In this document: positions 26,542-34,313 of the stretch, piece after piece
Layout of the letters: every line of letters starts with the position of its first letter
Numbering within the stretch: the stretch's first letter is position 1
Assembly: GCA_035649895.1 (NCBI GenBank)
Contig: DASRIS010000085.1
Coordinates: 6,655 to 70,654 of the forward strand
Origin: DASSUC01 sp035649895
GTDB lineage: Bacteria; Actinomycetota; Actinomycetes; Mycobacteriales; Micromonosporaceae
Direction of reading: 5' to 3'
Length of the DNA: 64,000 bases
Notes under the pieces: generated by a model
What the model saw: only the letters and a program-made list of their open reading frames with translations
What the model was told of the DNA's origin: nothing
The model's database searches: none
Translations under genes and position numbers: made by a program

Positions 26542-26570
26542 GTCAGGTAGGTGTCAGGGTGGGGTCAGCA
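26542..26570 (+). promoter_or_regulatory. SARP-box triplet for the main biosynthetic operon
   Basis: GTCAG begins at 26542, 26553 and 26564, an exact 11-bp period (heptamers GTCAGGT, GTCAGGG, GTCAGCA). Eight bases after the last heptamer comes GAGGCT as a candidate -10. Direct heptamers repeated every helical turn with the last 8 bp from the -10 are the known binding pattern of SARP activators such as ActII-ORF4 and AfsR. The same arrangement occurs at 46429-46457 and 57441-57469. Confidence 0.8.
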
Positions 26571-26630
26571 CCCGATGTGAGGCTTCTCCCGCAGCGACCC
26601 GCAAAGGTGCGAGACGATTGGGGGTCTCGG

Positions 26631-28379
26631 GTGGCGCCTTCGACGTGGCGCGGTGCCGAGCATCCGGTGCCGACGTACCAATCCTATGTGGACGGCAAGG
26701 AGATCGGCTCGGACCGGTACGTCTACACGGTCACCACGCGCTCCATTCTGGACGATGCCCTCGCCGGCCTGACCCTGAAGCGGCGGCTGGAGCAGGGGGT
26801 GCTCGACCCGCAGGCGGCGACCGGGTGCGTGGTGGGGCGCTGCGCGCTGGCTGACCCGTACCTCGTTGAACAGGCCCTGAGCGCGGCGGCGGCCGCGGGC
26901 CCGGTGTGGGCGGCGACCAGCCTGGACACCAGGATGCGGCTGGGCGCGGGCATCCGCGAGCGGCTGCGCGCCGGCCACCGGGGGCTGGTCGAGGTGCTGG
27001 TGGCCGAGGGCGCCCCGCGGGACCTGGTGGAGTGGCAGGTCGCGGGCCTGTTCGAGACGTTCAGCGAGGAGACCTTGGGCTGGTGCGCCGGCCAGCTCCA
27101 CCAGCAGCTCTCCCACGGTCCGCGCACGCTGCTCATCCGGCGGATGGCCGACGGTGTGGTCTGCGTGAACCCGCCGCAGAACGCCCCCGCGGCCAGCGCG
27201 CTCTTCGGCATCACCGCGCTGCTCGCCGGCAACGCCGTGGTGGTACGGGCGCCGCGCAGCGCGCCGCTCGGCGTGCTCTACGCCCTGCGGGAGCTGGTCG
27301 TGCCGGTCCTCGACGAGCTGGGCGCGCCACCGGGCGTGCTCAACGCCTTCTGCGCCCGGCCCGGCCCGACCATACGGACCTGGCTGGACAGCCCGCACGT
27401 CAACGACATCTTCTACATCGGCGACGTCGAGAAGGGACTGCGGATCCAGCGCGACTGCGTGGAGCGGGGCAAGAAGCCGATCCTGGAGCTGGCCGGCAAC
27501 GACTGCGTGGTGGTGTGGCGCGACGCCGACCTCGACCTGGCGGTCGAGGCGCTGGTGGAGTGCTTCTACGGCTCCGGCCAGATCTGCATGGTCCCCAACC
27601 AGGTGGTGGTGCACCCCGCCGTAGCCGCGGAGCTGCTGGCCCGGCTGGGCGCCGCCGCCGCGCAGATCCGGCCGGGGTTCCCGGAGGAACCCGGGGTGCG
27701 GCTCACGCCGGTGCTGCGCAGCGAGCGCTTCTTCAGCTACGTGCGGGACGCGCTCGACCACGGTGCCCAGCTGGTGCATGGGGCCCGCCGGCTGGAGGTC
27801 GACGGCAGCGTCTCGGACACCGGCCTCTTCCTCGAGCCGACGGTCCTGCGCGTGGACGGCCTGGCGTCCTGCCGCGACATCCAGGCCGTACGCGAGGAGA
27901 CCTTCTTCCCGCTGCTGCCGGTCGTCGTCCCCGCGCCGGCCGCCGACGACGTGCTGCTTGGCGAGGTCATCGACTTCGTCAACAGCAACCCATACGGCCT
28001 GCGTAACTCGCTGTGGGCGACGGACCGGCACGTTATCGGCGAGTTTCTGCGGCGGGTCGGCAACGGCGGGCTGCTCAAGGTCAACGACTCGCACATCGGG
28101 TTCCTGCCGTACCTGCCCAGCCACGGCGGCACCGGGCTGACCGGCGGCGTGTTCGGCGAGGCGAACTACCTCGCCTTGCGCACATCGCACCTGCAGGGCG
28201 TGTCGGTGGCGGAGGGGGTACGCCCGCGCGACGCGGTGTTCGCCGGCTACGCCGCCGCCACAACCGCCCCCGCCGCAACCGCAACCGCAACCACCACCAC
28301 CGCCGCAACCGCAACCGCAACCGCCACACCCAGAACAACCGCCGCCACACCCAGAACAACCGCCGCCACGGCCAGCTGA
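26631..28379 (+). CDS. Aldehyde dehydrogenase-superfamily protein, proposed acyl-thioester reductase
   Basis: 582 residues if GTG 26631 (GGGGG before it) is used; GTG 26667 (MPTYQSYVDGKEIGSD) is an equally good alternative. The fold is ALDH: cofactor-binding AVVVRAPRSAPLG, the conserved Glu region PILELAGND and catalytic Cys in GSGQICMVPNQ, then EETFFPLLPVV and NSNPYGLRNSLWA. In this cluster it could reduce an acyl thioester to the aldehyde that the aminotransferase two genes on needs, or oxidise an aldehyde; the sequence alone does not decide. The last ~40 residues are an Ala/Thr-only tail encoded by a DNA repeat, absent from ordinary ALDHs. It is first in the plus-strand operon behind the SARP boxes. 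Confidence 0.82.
   Translation: MAPSTWRGAEHPVPTYQSYVDGKEIGSDRYVYTVTTRSILDDALAGLTLKRRLEQGVLDPQAATGCVVGRCALADPYLVEQALSAAAAAGPVWAATSLDTRMRLGAGIRERLRAGHRGLVEVLVAEGAPRDLVEWQVAGLFETFSEETLGWCAGQLHQQLSHGPRTLLIRRMADGVVCVNPPQNAPAASALFGITALLAGNAVVVRAPRSAPLGVLYALRELVVPVLDELGAPPGVLNAFCARPGPTIRTWLDSPHVNDIFYIGDVEKGLRIQRDCVERGKKPILELAGNDCVVVWRDADLDLAVEALVECFYGSGQICMVPNQVVVHPAVAAELLARLGAAAAQIRPGFPEEPGVRLTPVLRSERFFSYVRDALDHGAQLVHGARRLEVDGSVSDTGLFLEPTVLRVDGLASCRDIQAVREETFFPLLPVVVPAPAADDVLLGEVIDFVNSNPYGLRNSLWATDRHVIGEFLRRVGNGGLLKVNDSHIGFLPYLPSHGGTGLTGGVFGEANYLALRTSHLQGVSVAEGVRPRDAVFAGYAAATTAPAATATATTTTAATATATATPRTTAATPRTTAATAS
28254..28376 (+). repeat. In-frame Ala/Thr-coding minisatellite in the ALDH gene
   Basis: Tandem short units (CCGCAACCGCAACC and ACACCCAGAACAACCGCCGCC types) encode an ATATATTTT-like and TPRTTAA-like tail. 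The repeat stops exactly at the gene's end, so the extension looks like repeat expansion through the old stop codon or tail. Confidence 0.85.
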
Positions 28380-28422
28380 CCACAGACCCATCCAGAGCAC
28401 CTACCGCACCCAAGGAGCGCAG

Positions 28423-29562
28423 ATGCAGTTCATGGAGGCCGACCGGCGCACCTGCGACACGCTGCTGCCCGGGCTGCTGGACCGGCTCGGCGAGGTCCCG
28501 CTGTCCCAGCTGGAGTCCGCGGACAGCCCGGCGATCGAGCTGTTCCGCGAGCACGGTGGCACCAACCTGCTGGTGCCCAAGGACTACGGCGGGATCGACG
28601 CCAGCCCGCTGGACGCGGTGCGCACGCTACGCGCGCTCAGCGCTGCCGCCCCGTCGATGGCCGTGGCGACGATGATGCACCACTTCTCCATCGGCACGCT
28701 CTACGCCGTGGCCGACGTCGTCGGCGAGGGCAACGGCTTGAACGAGATCCTGCTCAAGCGGGTCGCCAGCGAGCGGATGCTGGTGGGGTCCGGGTTCGCC
28801 GAGGGCCGTACCGACCAGGGGATCCTCGCTCCGCAGATCGAGGCGCGGCCGACCGCGGGCGGCTACCTCATCACCGGCTCGAAGAAGCCGTGCAGCCTGG
28901 CCACGTCGATGAACCTGCTCACCGGCAGCGTCGGCATCCGCGACGCCGAGGACGAGCTGGTGATGGGCCTGCTGCTGCTACCAGCCGACACGCCGGGCCT
29001 GTCGGTCCACCCGTTCTGGTCCAGCTTCGCGCTGGCCGGCGCCCAGAGCCACGAGGTACGCCTCACCGACGTCTTCGTCACCGACCAGCACATCATCCAG
29101 CCCGACCCGGAGCTGGCCGACCGGATGAACGAGCTGACCACGGTGGGGCTGATCTGGTTCGAGATGTCGGTGTGCGCGACCTACACCGGGGTCGCGAGCG
29201 CCCTGGCCGACCGGGTGCTGCAACGAGGCCGGGGCACCCTCACCGAGCGCGCCGCGCTGGCCGTACGGGTCGAGTCCGCCGCCGCGCTCACCGAGGGCCT
29301 GGCCCGGCGGGTCAACGACGGCGACGTCGACAACGACGGGCTGGCCGCCTCGCTGGTGACCCGCTTCGCCGTGCAGGACGCGGTCAACCAGGCCGTCAAC
29401 CAGGCGGTCGAGCTGCTCGGCGGGATGGCGTACGTCTCCTCCTCCGACGTGGCCTACCTGGCCGCGGCCAGCCACGCGATCGCCTTCCACCCGCCGTCGC
29501 GCAGCAGCATCGCCGCCGGCCTCGTCGACTACTACGCCGGCGCGCCCCTGGTGGTCCAGTGA
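28423..29562 (+). CDS. Acyl-CoA-dehydrogenase-fold flavoprotein, VlmH-like amine N-hydroxylase
   Basis: 379 residues from ATG 28423 behind AAGGAGCGCAG. It has an acyl-CoA dehydrogenase fold: the N-terminal helical part with LLVPKDYGGIDASPLDAVRT, the middle beta region GSGFAEGRTDQGI and GGYLITGSKKPCSLATSMN, and the C-terminal helices ending QAVELLGGMAYVSSSD. Flavin N-hydroxylases such as VlmH (isobutylamine N-hydroxylase of valanimycin) belong to this superfamily and use reduced flavin from a separate reductase. Between an aldehyde-forming enzyme and an aminotransferase, N-hydroxylation of the new amine is the likely job. No flavin reductase gene is visible in the window. A plain acyl dehydrogenase is the alternative. 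Confidence 0.75.
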   Translation: MQFMEADRRTCDTLLPGLLDRLGEVPLSQLESADSPAIELFREHGGTNLLVPKDYGGIDASPLDAVRTLRALSAAAPSMAVATMMHHFSIGTLYAVADVVGEGNGLNEILLKRVASERMLVGSGFAEGRTDQGILAPQIEARPTAGGYLITGSKKPCSLATSMNLLTGSVGIRDAEDELVMGLLLLPADTPGLSVHPFWSSFALAGAQSHEVRLTDVFVTDQHIIQPDPELADRMNELTTVGLIWFEMSVCATYTGVASALADRVLQRGRGTLTERAALAVRVESAAALTEGLARRVNDGDVDNDGLAASLVTRFAVQDAVNQAVNQAVELLGGMAYVSSSDVAYLAAASHAIAFHPPSRSSIAAGLVDYYAGAPLVVQ

Positions 29563-30905
29563 CCACCGGTGTCGCGCCGGCTGGTGCCGCCCCGGCCGGG
29601 GTTGCGCCGGCTGGTGTCGCGCCGGCCCGGGTTGCGCCGACCAGCGCTGCGCCGACCAGCGTCGCGTCGTTCCCGCAGGTCGACGCCGACGCGGTTCTGG
29701 GGCGGTACCGGGCGCACCTCAGCGCCGGGCGGGCGTCGCTGGGCACGATGTTCGGCGGCGACATCGAGGTGGCCTCCGAGGGTGCGTGGGTCTACACCGC
29801 GTCCGGCCGGGCCCTGCTCAACTGCGGCGGCTACGGCGTACTGCTGATGGGTGCCCGCCATCCGCGGGTGGTGGAGGAGGTCACCCGACAGCTCGCGACC
29901 AACCCGGTGGCGACCCGGCTGCTGCTGGAGCCACAGGTCGCCGCGGCGGCCGAGGAGCTGGCCGGGGTAACCCCGCCAGGGCTGGACCGGGTGCATTTCG
30001 CCGGGGCCGGGGCCGAGGCGGTGGAGGCCGCGATCAAGATGGCCCGCACCCAGGGCCGTACCCACCTCATCTCGATGTGCAACGGCTACCACGGCAAGAC
30101 CCTCGGCGCCCTCAGCGTCACCGCCAAGGACGTGTTCCAGGCGCCCTTCCGGCCACTGCTGCCGAAGGTTGCGCACGTGCCGTACGGCGACGCCCGGGCG
30201 CTGCGCCGGCGGCTGGCCCGTAACGAGGGCAAGGCCTGCGTGATCGTCGAGCCCGTGCAGGGTGAGGCCGGCGTGGTCGTACCACCCGAGGGCTACCTGC
30301 GTGAGGTCGAGGCGCTGTGCCGGCGCTACGGCGCGTTCTTCGTGCTGGACGAGGTGCAGACCGGGCTCGGCCGGCTGGGGCACTGGTGGGGCGCTGACCG
30401 CGAAGGCGTACGCCCCGACGTGCTGCTGGTGGGCAAGGGTCTCTCCGGCGGCGTGGTGCCGGTCTCCGCCGCGGTGGCGACCGCCGAGGCGTTCCGCGCG
30501 TTCGACCGCGACCCGTTCCTGCACACGTCCACCTTCTCCGGCAACCCGCTGGCGATGGCGGCGGCTCGTGGTGCGATCCGCGCCATCCAGGAGGACGGCC
30601 TCGTTGAGCGGGCGGCACGCATCGGCGCCGTGCTCAAGACCGAGATCGAGCGCATCGCCCGGGCGGTGTTCGGCGCCCGGCTGGCCGAGGTACGCGGTGT
30701 CGGCCTGCTCATCGGCGTCGAGCTGACGGTCCCCGGCCTCGCCGGAGACCTGCTGCTGGAGCTGATCTCGGCGGGGGTGATCGCGAACCACTCGCTCAAC
30801 TCCGACGCGGTGCTGCGGCTGACCCCGCCCGCGATCCTCACCGACGAGGAGGTCCAGATGCTGCTCGACCGGTTCGAGCAAGCGGCCCGGGCGGCCCTGC
30901 AATGA
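29559..30905 (+). CDS. Class III PLP aminotransferase
   Basis: 448 residues from GTG 29559, overlapping the previous stop by 4 nt (GTGA). After an Ala/Pro-rich N-terminal repeat (GVAPAGAAPAGVAPAG) the protein is a normal ornithine/GABA-type aminotransferase: FAGAGAEAVEAAIKMAR, CNGYHGKTLGALSVT, VIVEPVQGEAGVVVPP, FVLDEVQTGLGR and the PLP lysine in LLVGKGLSGGVVP. It also has TSTFSGNPLAMAA. In context it should aminate a chain-terminal aldehyde to give the primary amine of the azoxy product, replacing the amino-acid decarboxylase used in valanimycin. Confidence 0.92.
   Translation: MTTGVAPAGAAPAGVAPAGVAPARVAPTSAAPTSVASFPQVDADAVLGRYRAHLSAGRASLGTMFGGDIEVASEGAWVYTASGRALLNCGGYGVLLMGARHPRVVEEVTRQLATNPVATRLLLEPQVAAAAEELAGVTPPGLDRVHFAGAGAEAVEAAIKMARTQGRTHLISMCNGYHGKTLGALSVTAKDVFQAPFRPLLPKVAHVPYGDARALRRRLARNEGKACVIVEPVQGEAGVVVPPEGYLREVEALCRRYGAFFVLDEVQTGLGRLGHWWGADREGVRPDVLLVGKGLSGGVVPVSAAVATAEAFRAFDRDPFLHTSTFSGNPLAMAAARGAIRAIQEDGLVERAARIGAVLKTEIERIARAVFGARLAEVRGVGLLIGVELTVPGLAGDLLLELISAGVIANHSLNSDAVLRLTPPAILTDEEVQMLLDRFEQAARAALQ
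29562..29662 (+). repeat. In-frame minisatellite at the aminotransferase N-terminus
   Basis: Tandem 15/30-bp units of the GGTGTCGCGCCGGCTGGT type encode repeated GVAPAG, drifting to ARVAPTSAAPTSVAS. It begins within three codons of the start and ends where the normal aminotransferase sequence begins. Confidence 0.8.
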
Positions 30906-30996
30906 GGGCGCGGGGCGCGGCGACGCACGGAGTGGGCGCCCGCGGTGTCGCGGGAGCGGGCGGTGCTGGCTACGCGGCGGCGGAAGGGACGGTCCA

Positions 30997-31518
30997 ATGA
31001 GGAGCATCCGGCTGCGGGCGGTCGTCCCAAGTGACGACGTGGCGCTCGTCTTCAAGCAGGTCACCGACTTCGCCAGCTACCCGGCCGCCTCGCCCGACGT
31101 CCACTCGGTCGAGGTGCTTCCCGCCACGGCGCCGGGCGAGCCGCAGCACACGGTGTGGGAGGCCAACTTCCGTCGCGGCGTGATGCGCTGGACCGAGCAG
31201 GACCAGATCGACCCGGAGCGGCTGTGTGTCACGTTCCACCAGGTCGACGGCGACTTCGACCGGTTCGACGGCACCTGGCGGCTACGCCCGGTCGACGGCG
31301 GCTGCGAGGTGCTTTTCGAGGTCGCGTACGACTTCGGCATCGACAGCCTCGCCGGGATCATGGACCCGCTCGCGGAACGGGTCATCAAGCGTGCGATCTG
31401 CGCCGTACTCGCCGGAGTGGTGGGGGAGGTGGCCGTCGTGGAAGGCGGCGCGGCCCTGACCGACCTCGGCGAGCCCCCGCCCATGTCCGGCATCCGCATC
31501 GTCACCGGAGGCGACTGA
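30997..31518 (+). CDS. SRPBCC (polyketide cyclase/START-like) protein
   Basis: 173 residues from ATG 30997, 91 bp after the aminotransferase. The pattern FKQVTDFASYPAASPDVHSV, then VMRWTEQDQIDPE and FDRFDGTWRLRPVDGGCEV, then an amphipathic C-terminal helix (LAERVIKRAICAVLAGVV), is that of coenzyme-Q-binding/polyketide-cyclase SRPBCC proteins, which hold a hydrophobic ligand in a helix-grip pocket. It overlaps the VlmO-like gene by one base (TGATG). It may bind or shuttle the lipid-like intermediate to the membrane enzyme next to it; this is inference. Confidence 0.82.
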   Translation: MRSIRLRAVVPSDDVALVFKQVTDFASYPAASPDVHSVEVLPATAPGEPQHTVWEANFRRGVMRWTEQDQIDPERLCVTFHQVDGDFDRFDGTWRLRPVDGGCEVLFEVAYDFGIDSLAGIMDPLAERVIKRAICAVLAGVVGEVAVVEGGAALTDLGEPPPMSGIRIVTGGD

Positions 31519-32009
31519 TGGACGCTGCCAACCACTTCGAGTCCCGCACGACGTACCGGCTGGTCCGGCTGGAGTACCTGGTCGCGCTGGGCGTGTCGCT
31601 CTATCTCTTCGTCGCCCACCTCGACGAGGTCCGCTGGCTGCCGGCCGTGGCGCTGTTCCTCTACATCGACGTCATCGGCTACCTGCCCGGGGCGCTGGCC
31701 TACCACCGCAGCCGCAGCAAGCGCATCCCGACCGCGTACTACGTGCTCTACAACACGATGCACAGCTTCGTCACGCAGTTCGGCGTGGTGCTGCTGTGGG
31801 CCTGGCTCGCCGGCTGGGAGTGGGCGCTGCTGGCGATCCCCATCCACCTCTGCGGTGACCGGGCGCTGTTCGGCAACTTCCTCAAGCCGTTCGCGGTCAC
31901 CTTCGAGCCCACGGCGCACCCGGCGTTCGTACGGCTGCGGCAGGAGATCTGGCCCGCCCGGCCGAAGGTGCAACCGCAGCCCGCTGTCGAGCGGGTCGGC
32001 GCGGCCTGA
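31518..32009 (+). CDS. vlmO: Small integral membrane protein, VlmO-like N-N bond former (proposed)
   Basis: 163 residues with three to four membrane helices (LEYLVALGVSLYLFVAHL, then LPAVALFLYIDVIGYLPG, then FGVVLLWAWLAGWEWALLAI) and polar His/Asp motifs (TMHSF, IHLCGDRALFGN). In valanimycin biosynthesis the membrane protein VlmO converts the O-seryl hydroxylamine into an N-N bonded hydrazine. This gene has the right size and topology and lies beside the VlmB-like gene, but I identify it by context as much as by sequence. Start ATG 31518 overlaps the preceding TGA. If it is not VlmO, it is an unassigned membrane protein of the cluster. Confidence 0.65.
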   Translation: MDAANHFESRTTYRLVRLEYLVALGVSLYLFVAHLDEVRWLPAVALFLYIDVIGYLPGALAYHRSRSKRIPTAYYVLYNTMHSFVTQFGVVLLWAWLAGWEWALLAIPIHLCGDRALFGNFLKPFAVTFEPTAHPAFVRLRQEIWPARPKVQPQPAVERVGAA

Positions 32010-32083
32010 CCCCGGCACAGTCCGGTCCCGGTGCGCCAGCCGCCACCCGAACCCCCAGGACTATCCACTGAGGAGGCACACCG

Positions 32084-33043
32084 ATGACTGCACCAATCCC
32101 GGCCGAGGCCGACTGGGACCGCGCGCCCGACCTGCTGGACGGCGCCATGAACCTGACCCTGACCCCGCAGGAGTGCAACCTGCGCTACTGGCTGGAGGCG
32201 GTGCCGCAGGGCACGCTTCGCGGGCGGCCTGACGGCTACACCCCGGGCCTGCAGGTAGGCGCGCACATGATGGCGCCGGGCCCGTTCTACGAGGCGCTGT
32301 GCCAGGAGTACGCGTTCCGCAGCATGGCCGAGGAGAAGGCGGCCCGGGCCCTGGCCTACCTGGTGCCGATCGCACCGGACGTGGACAGCATGGAGTTCTA
32401 CATCACGCAGGTGATGGACGAGGCGCGCCACGCGATGGTGTTCCGTAACCACCTCACCCAGGTCGGGGTGCCGGCGGAGCGGCTCGCGGCGGTGGTGGAG
32501 GAGATCGCCGGCGCGGACCGGGTCGCGGTCCTGGAGCCGCTGGAGGACGTGGCGCTGCGGGTCATGCGGGACGAGCGGGACTTCATCGGTGGCGTAGTGA
32601 TGATCACGATCATCATCGAGGGTGCGCTCGCCCCGGCCGCCGAGCTCAGCGAGCGCAAGTGGCGCCTGCTGGACCCGGCCGCGGCAGAGATCGACCGCGG
32701 CGCCGGGATCGACGAGATCCGCCACCTCACGGTGGGCGCGGCGATCGCCCGGCAGTACCTCATCGACCACCCCGAGGAACGGCCCCGGGTGCTGGCGCTC
32801 ATCCGCGACGGCATGCAGATGTGGCACCACCTGCCCGTGCACGACGTCCTGCAGCGACGGGAGCTGCTCTTCCAGGAGGGGCTCAAACAGCACGTGGACC
32901 TGGTGGGCGACTACGAGATCTGGCCCGGCCGCAGGCTGGTGGACACCACGCCGGAGGAGCGGCAGGAGGCCGCCGACCAGTGGTCGGCGCAGATGCGCGA
33001 GTCGCGGCTTCGCTACATGGGTCTCGAGGAGGCCCTCCGGTGA
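32084..33043 (+). CDS. vlmB: Diiron ferritin-like protein, VlmB-like azoxy-forming oxidase
   Basis: 319 residues from ATG 32084 with GGAGG before it. It is all-helical with a complete set of diiron ligands: Glu83/84 (SMAEEKAARA), Glu113 and His116 (DEARH), Glu179 (IIIEGALAP), Glu211 and His214 (DEIRH). Non-haem diiron VlmB oxidises the hydrazine from VlmO by four electrons to the azoxy group. The neighbouring VlmO-, VlmH-, VlmJ- and VlmK-like genes make that the most economical reading. Other ferritin-like N-oxygenases or ribonucleotide-reductase-like oxidases share these motifs, so a homology search is the proper test. It overlaps the KASIII gene by 4 nt. Confidence 0.78.
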   Translation: MTAPIPAEADWDRAPDLLDGAMNLTLTPQECNLRYWLEAVPQGTLRGRPDGYTPGLQVGAHMMAPGPFYEALCQEYAFRSMAEEKAARALAYLVPIAPDVDSMEFYITQVMDEARHAMVFRNHLTQVGVPAERLAAVVEEIAGADRVAVLEPLEDVALRVMRDERDFIGGVVMITIIIEGALAPAAELSERKWRLLDPAAAEIDRGAGIDEIRHLTVGAAIARQYLIDHPEERPRVLALIRDGMQMWHHLPVHDVLQRRELLFQEGLKQHVDLVGDYEIWPGRRLVDTTPEERQEAADQWSAQMRESRLRYMGLEEALR

Positions 33044-34044
33044 CCGGAGGCGCGGCGGTCCTCGCCGGTCTCGGCAGCTGGCTGCCGCCTCGGGTGGTGG
33101 ACAACGCCGAGCTGTGCCGCCGGTTCGACACCTCCGACGAGTGGATCCGCAGCCGTACCGGCATCCGGCAGCGGCACGTGGTGGAGCCGGGCATGTCAAC
33201 CGGGGACCTGGCGGTCGAGGCCGGGGCGCGGGCGCTCAAGTCGGCCCACGGGTGCGGGGTGGACACCGTGGTGGTCGCTACCACCACCCCGGACCATTCG
33301 TGCCCGGCGACCGCACCCGAGGTGGCGAGCCGGCTGGGACTCGCCGGGGTGGCCGCGTTCGACCTGGGCGCCGCCTGTAGCGGCTTCGTCTATGCCCTGG
33401 CCGCCGGCGCCGGCCTGATCGCGGCCGAGGTCGCCCAACAGGTCCTGGTGATCGGGGCAGACTCGCTCTCCACCGTCCTGGACCCGGCCGACCGCGCCAA
33501 CCGGGCGATCCTCGGCGACGGCGCCGGCGCGGTGGTGCTGCGCCAGGGGCTCGCCACCGAGGCCGGCGCTCTGGGCCCGTTCGACCTTGGCAGCGACGGC
33601 GACCAGGCGGGACTGATCATGGTGCCGGCCGGTGGCTCCCGGCAGCGGTCCACCGGGGAGCGGGCCGCCGACAGCGAGCACTACTTCCGGATGGCCGGCA
33701 AGTCGGTGTTCCGCCACGCCGTACAGCGGATGGCGGCCTCGGCCCAGGTGGCGCTCAGGCGCGCCGGCTGGACCCTGCGGGACGTCGACCGCCTGGTCGC
33801 GCACCAGGCCAACGCCCGCATCCTGAGCGCCGTCGGGGACGAGCTGGACCTGCCGCCGGACCGGGTGGTGCGCAACATCGACACGGTCGGCAACACCAGC
33901 GCCGCCTCGATCCCGTTGGCGCTGGCGGACGCGGTGCGCGACGGCCACCTCTGCCCCGGGGACCGGGTGCTCCTCTGCGCCTTCGGCGGTGGGCTCACCT
34001 GGGCCTCCACCACGCTGTGCTGGCCCGATGTAGAGCCGGCATGA
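33040..34044 (+). CDS. 3-oxoacyl-ACP synthase III (FabH-like)
   Basis: 334 residues from GTG 33040 overlapping the previous TGA. The thiolase-fold triad is complete: Cys in GAACSGFVYAL, His in VAHQAN and Asn in NTSAASIPLALAD. The N-terminal FDTSDEWIRSRTGI is the FabH fingerprint. KASIII starts chain building by joining an acyl-CoA to malonyl-ACP; here it would set the starter end of the alkyl chain. It is directly followed by a dedicated ACP and a KASII, so the cluster has its own type II synthase rather than borrowing the primary one. Confidence 0.93.
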   Translation: MTGGAAVLAGLGSWLPPRVVDNAELCRRFDTSDEWIRSRTGIRQRHVVEPGMSTGDLAVEAGARALKSAHGCGVDTVVVATTTPDHSCPATAPEVASRLGLAGVAAFDLGAACSGFVYALAAGAGLIAAEVAQQVLVIGADSLSTVLDPADRANRAILGDGAGAVVLRQGLATEAGALGPFDLGSDGDQAGLIMVPAGGSRQRSTGERAADSEHYFRMAGKSVFRHAVQRMAASAQVALRRAGWTLRDVDRLVAHQANARILSAVGDELDLPPDRVVRNIDTVGNTSAASIPLALADAVRDGHLCPGDRVLLCAFGGGLTWASTTLCWPDVEPA

Positions 34045-34073
34045 AACCGACCACGACCGCGAAAGGACCTGCC

Positions 34074-34313
34074 ATGGACGAGATCCTCGAGCGCATCTCG
34101 ACGCTGCTGACCACCCGGTTCGGCGTGGCGGAGGACGAGGTCGCCGCGGACTCCGTGCTCGCCGACCTCGACCTGGACTCGCTGGCGCTCGTCGAGTTCG
34201 GCCTGGTGGCCGAGAAGGAGTTCGGCGTGCGGATCACCGAGGACGAGGTCTCGCCGAACCATACGGTGTCCTACCTGGCCGAGCTCATCCTCGCCAAGGC
34301 GCCGGTGGCGTGA
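34074..34313 (+). CDS. Acyl carrier protein
   Basis: 79 residues from ATG 34074 behind GAAAGGA. It is a four-helix carrier with the phosphopantetheine serine in LDLDSLALVEF (DSL). Acidic composition and length are typical of type II ACPs. Its stop overlaps the KASII start (TGATG). It should carry the growing chain for KASIII, KASII and the MaoC hydratase encoded nearby. Confidence 0.93.
   Translation: MDEILERISTLLTTRFGVAEDEVAADSVLADLDLDSLALVEFGLVAEKEFGVRITEDEVSPNHTVSYLAELILAKAPVA

Noticed and set aside
26565..28400. Long minus-strand open frame opposite the aldehyde dehydrogenase gene
   Set aside because: Antisense to a gene with clear ALDH motifs; the product is Arg/Gly/Val-rich with no domain, as expected from GC-rich codon bias.
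29532..31064. Long minus-strand frame opposite the aminotransferase
   Set aside because: Same antisense effect; the plus strand has the PLP lysine and all family motifs.
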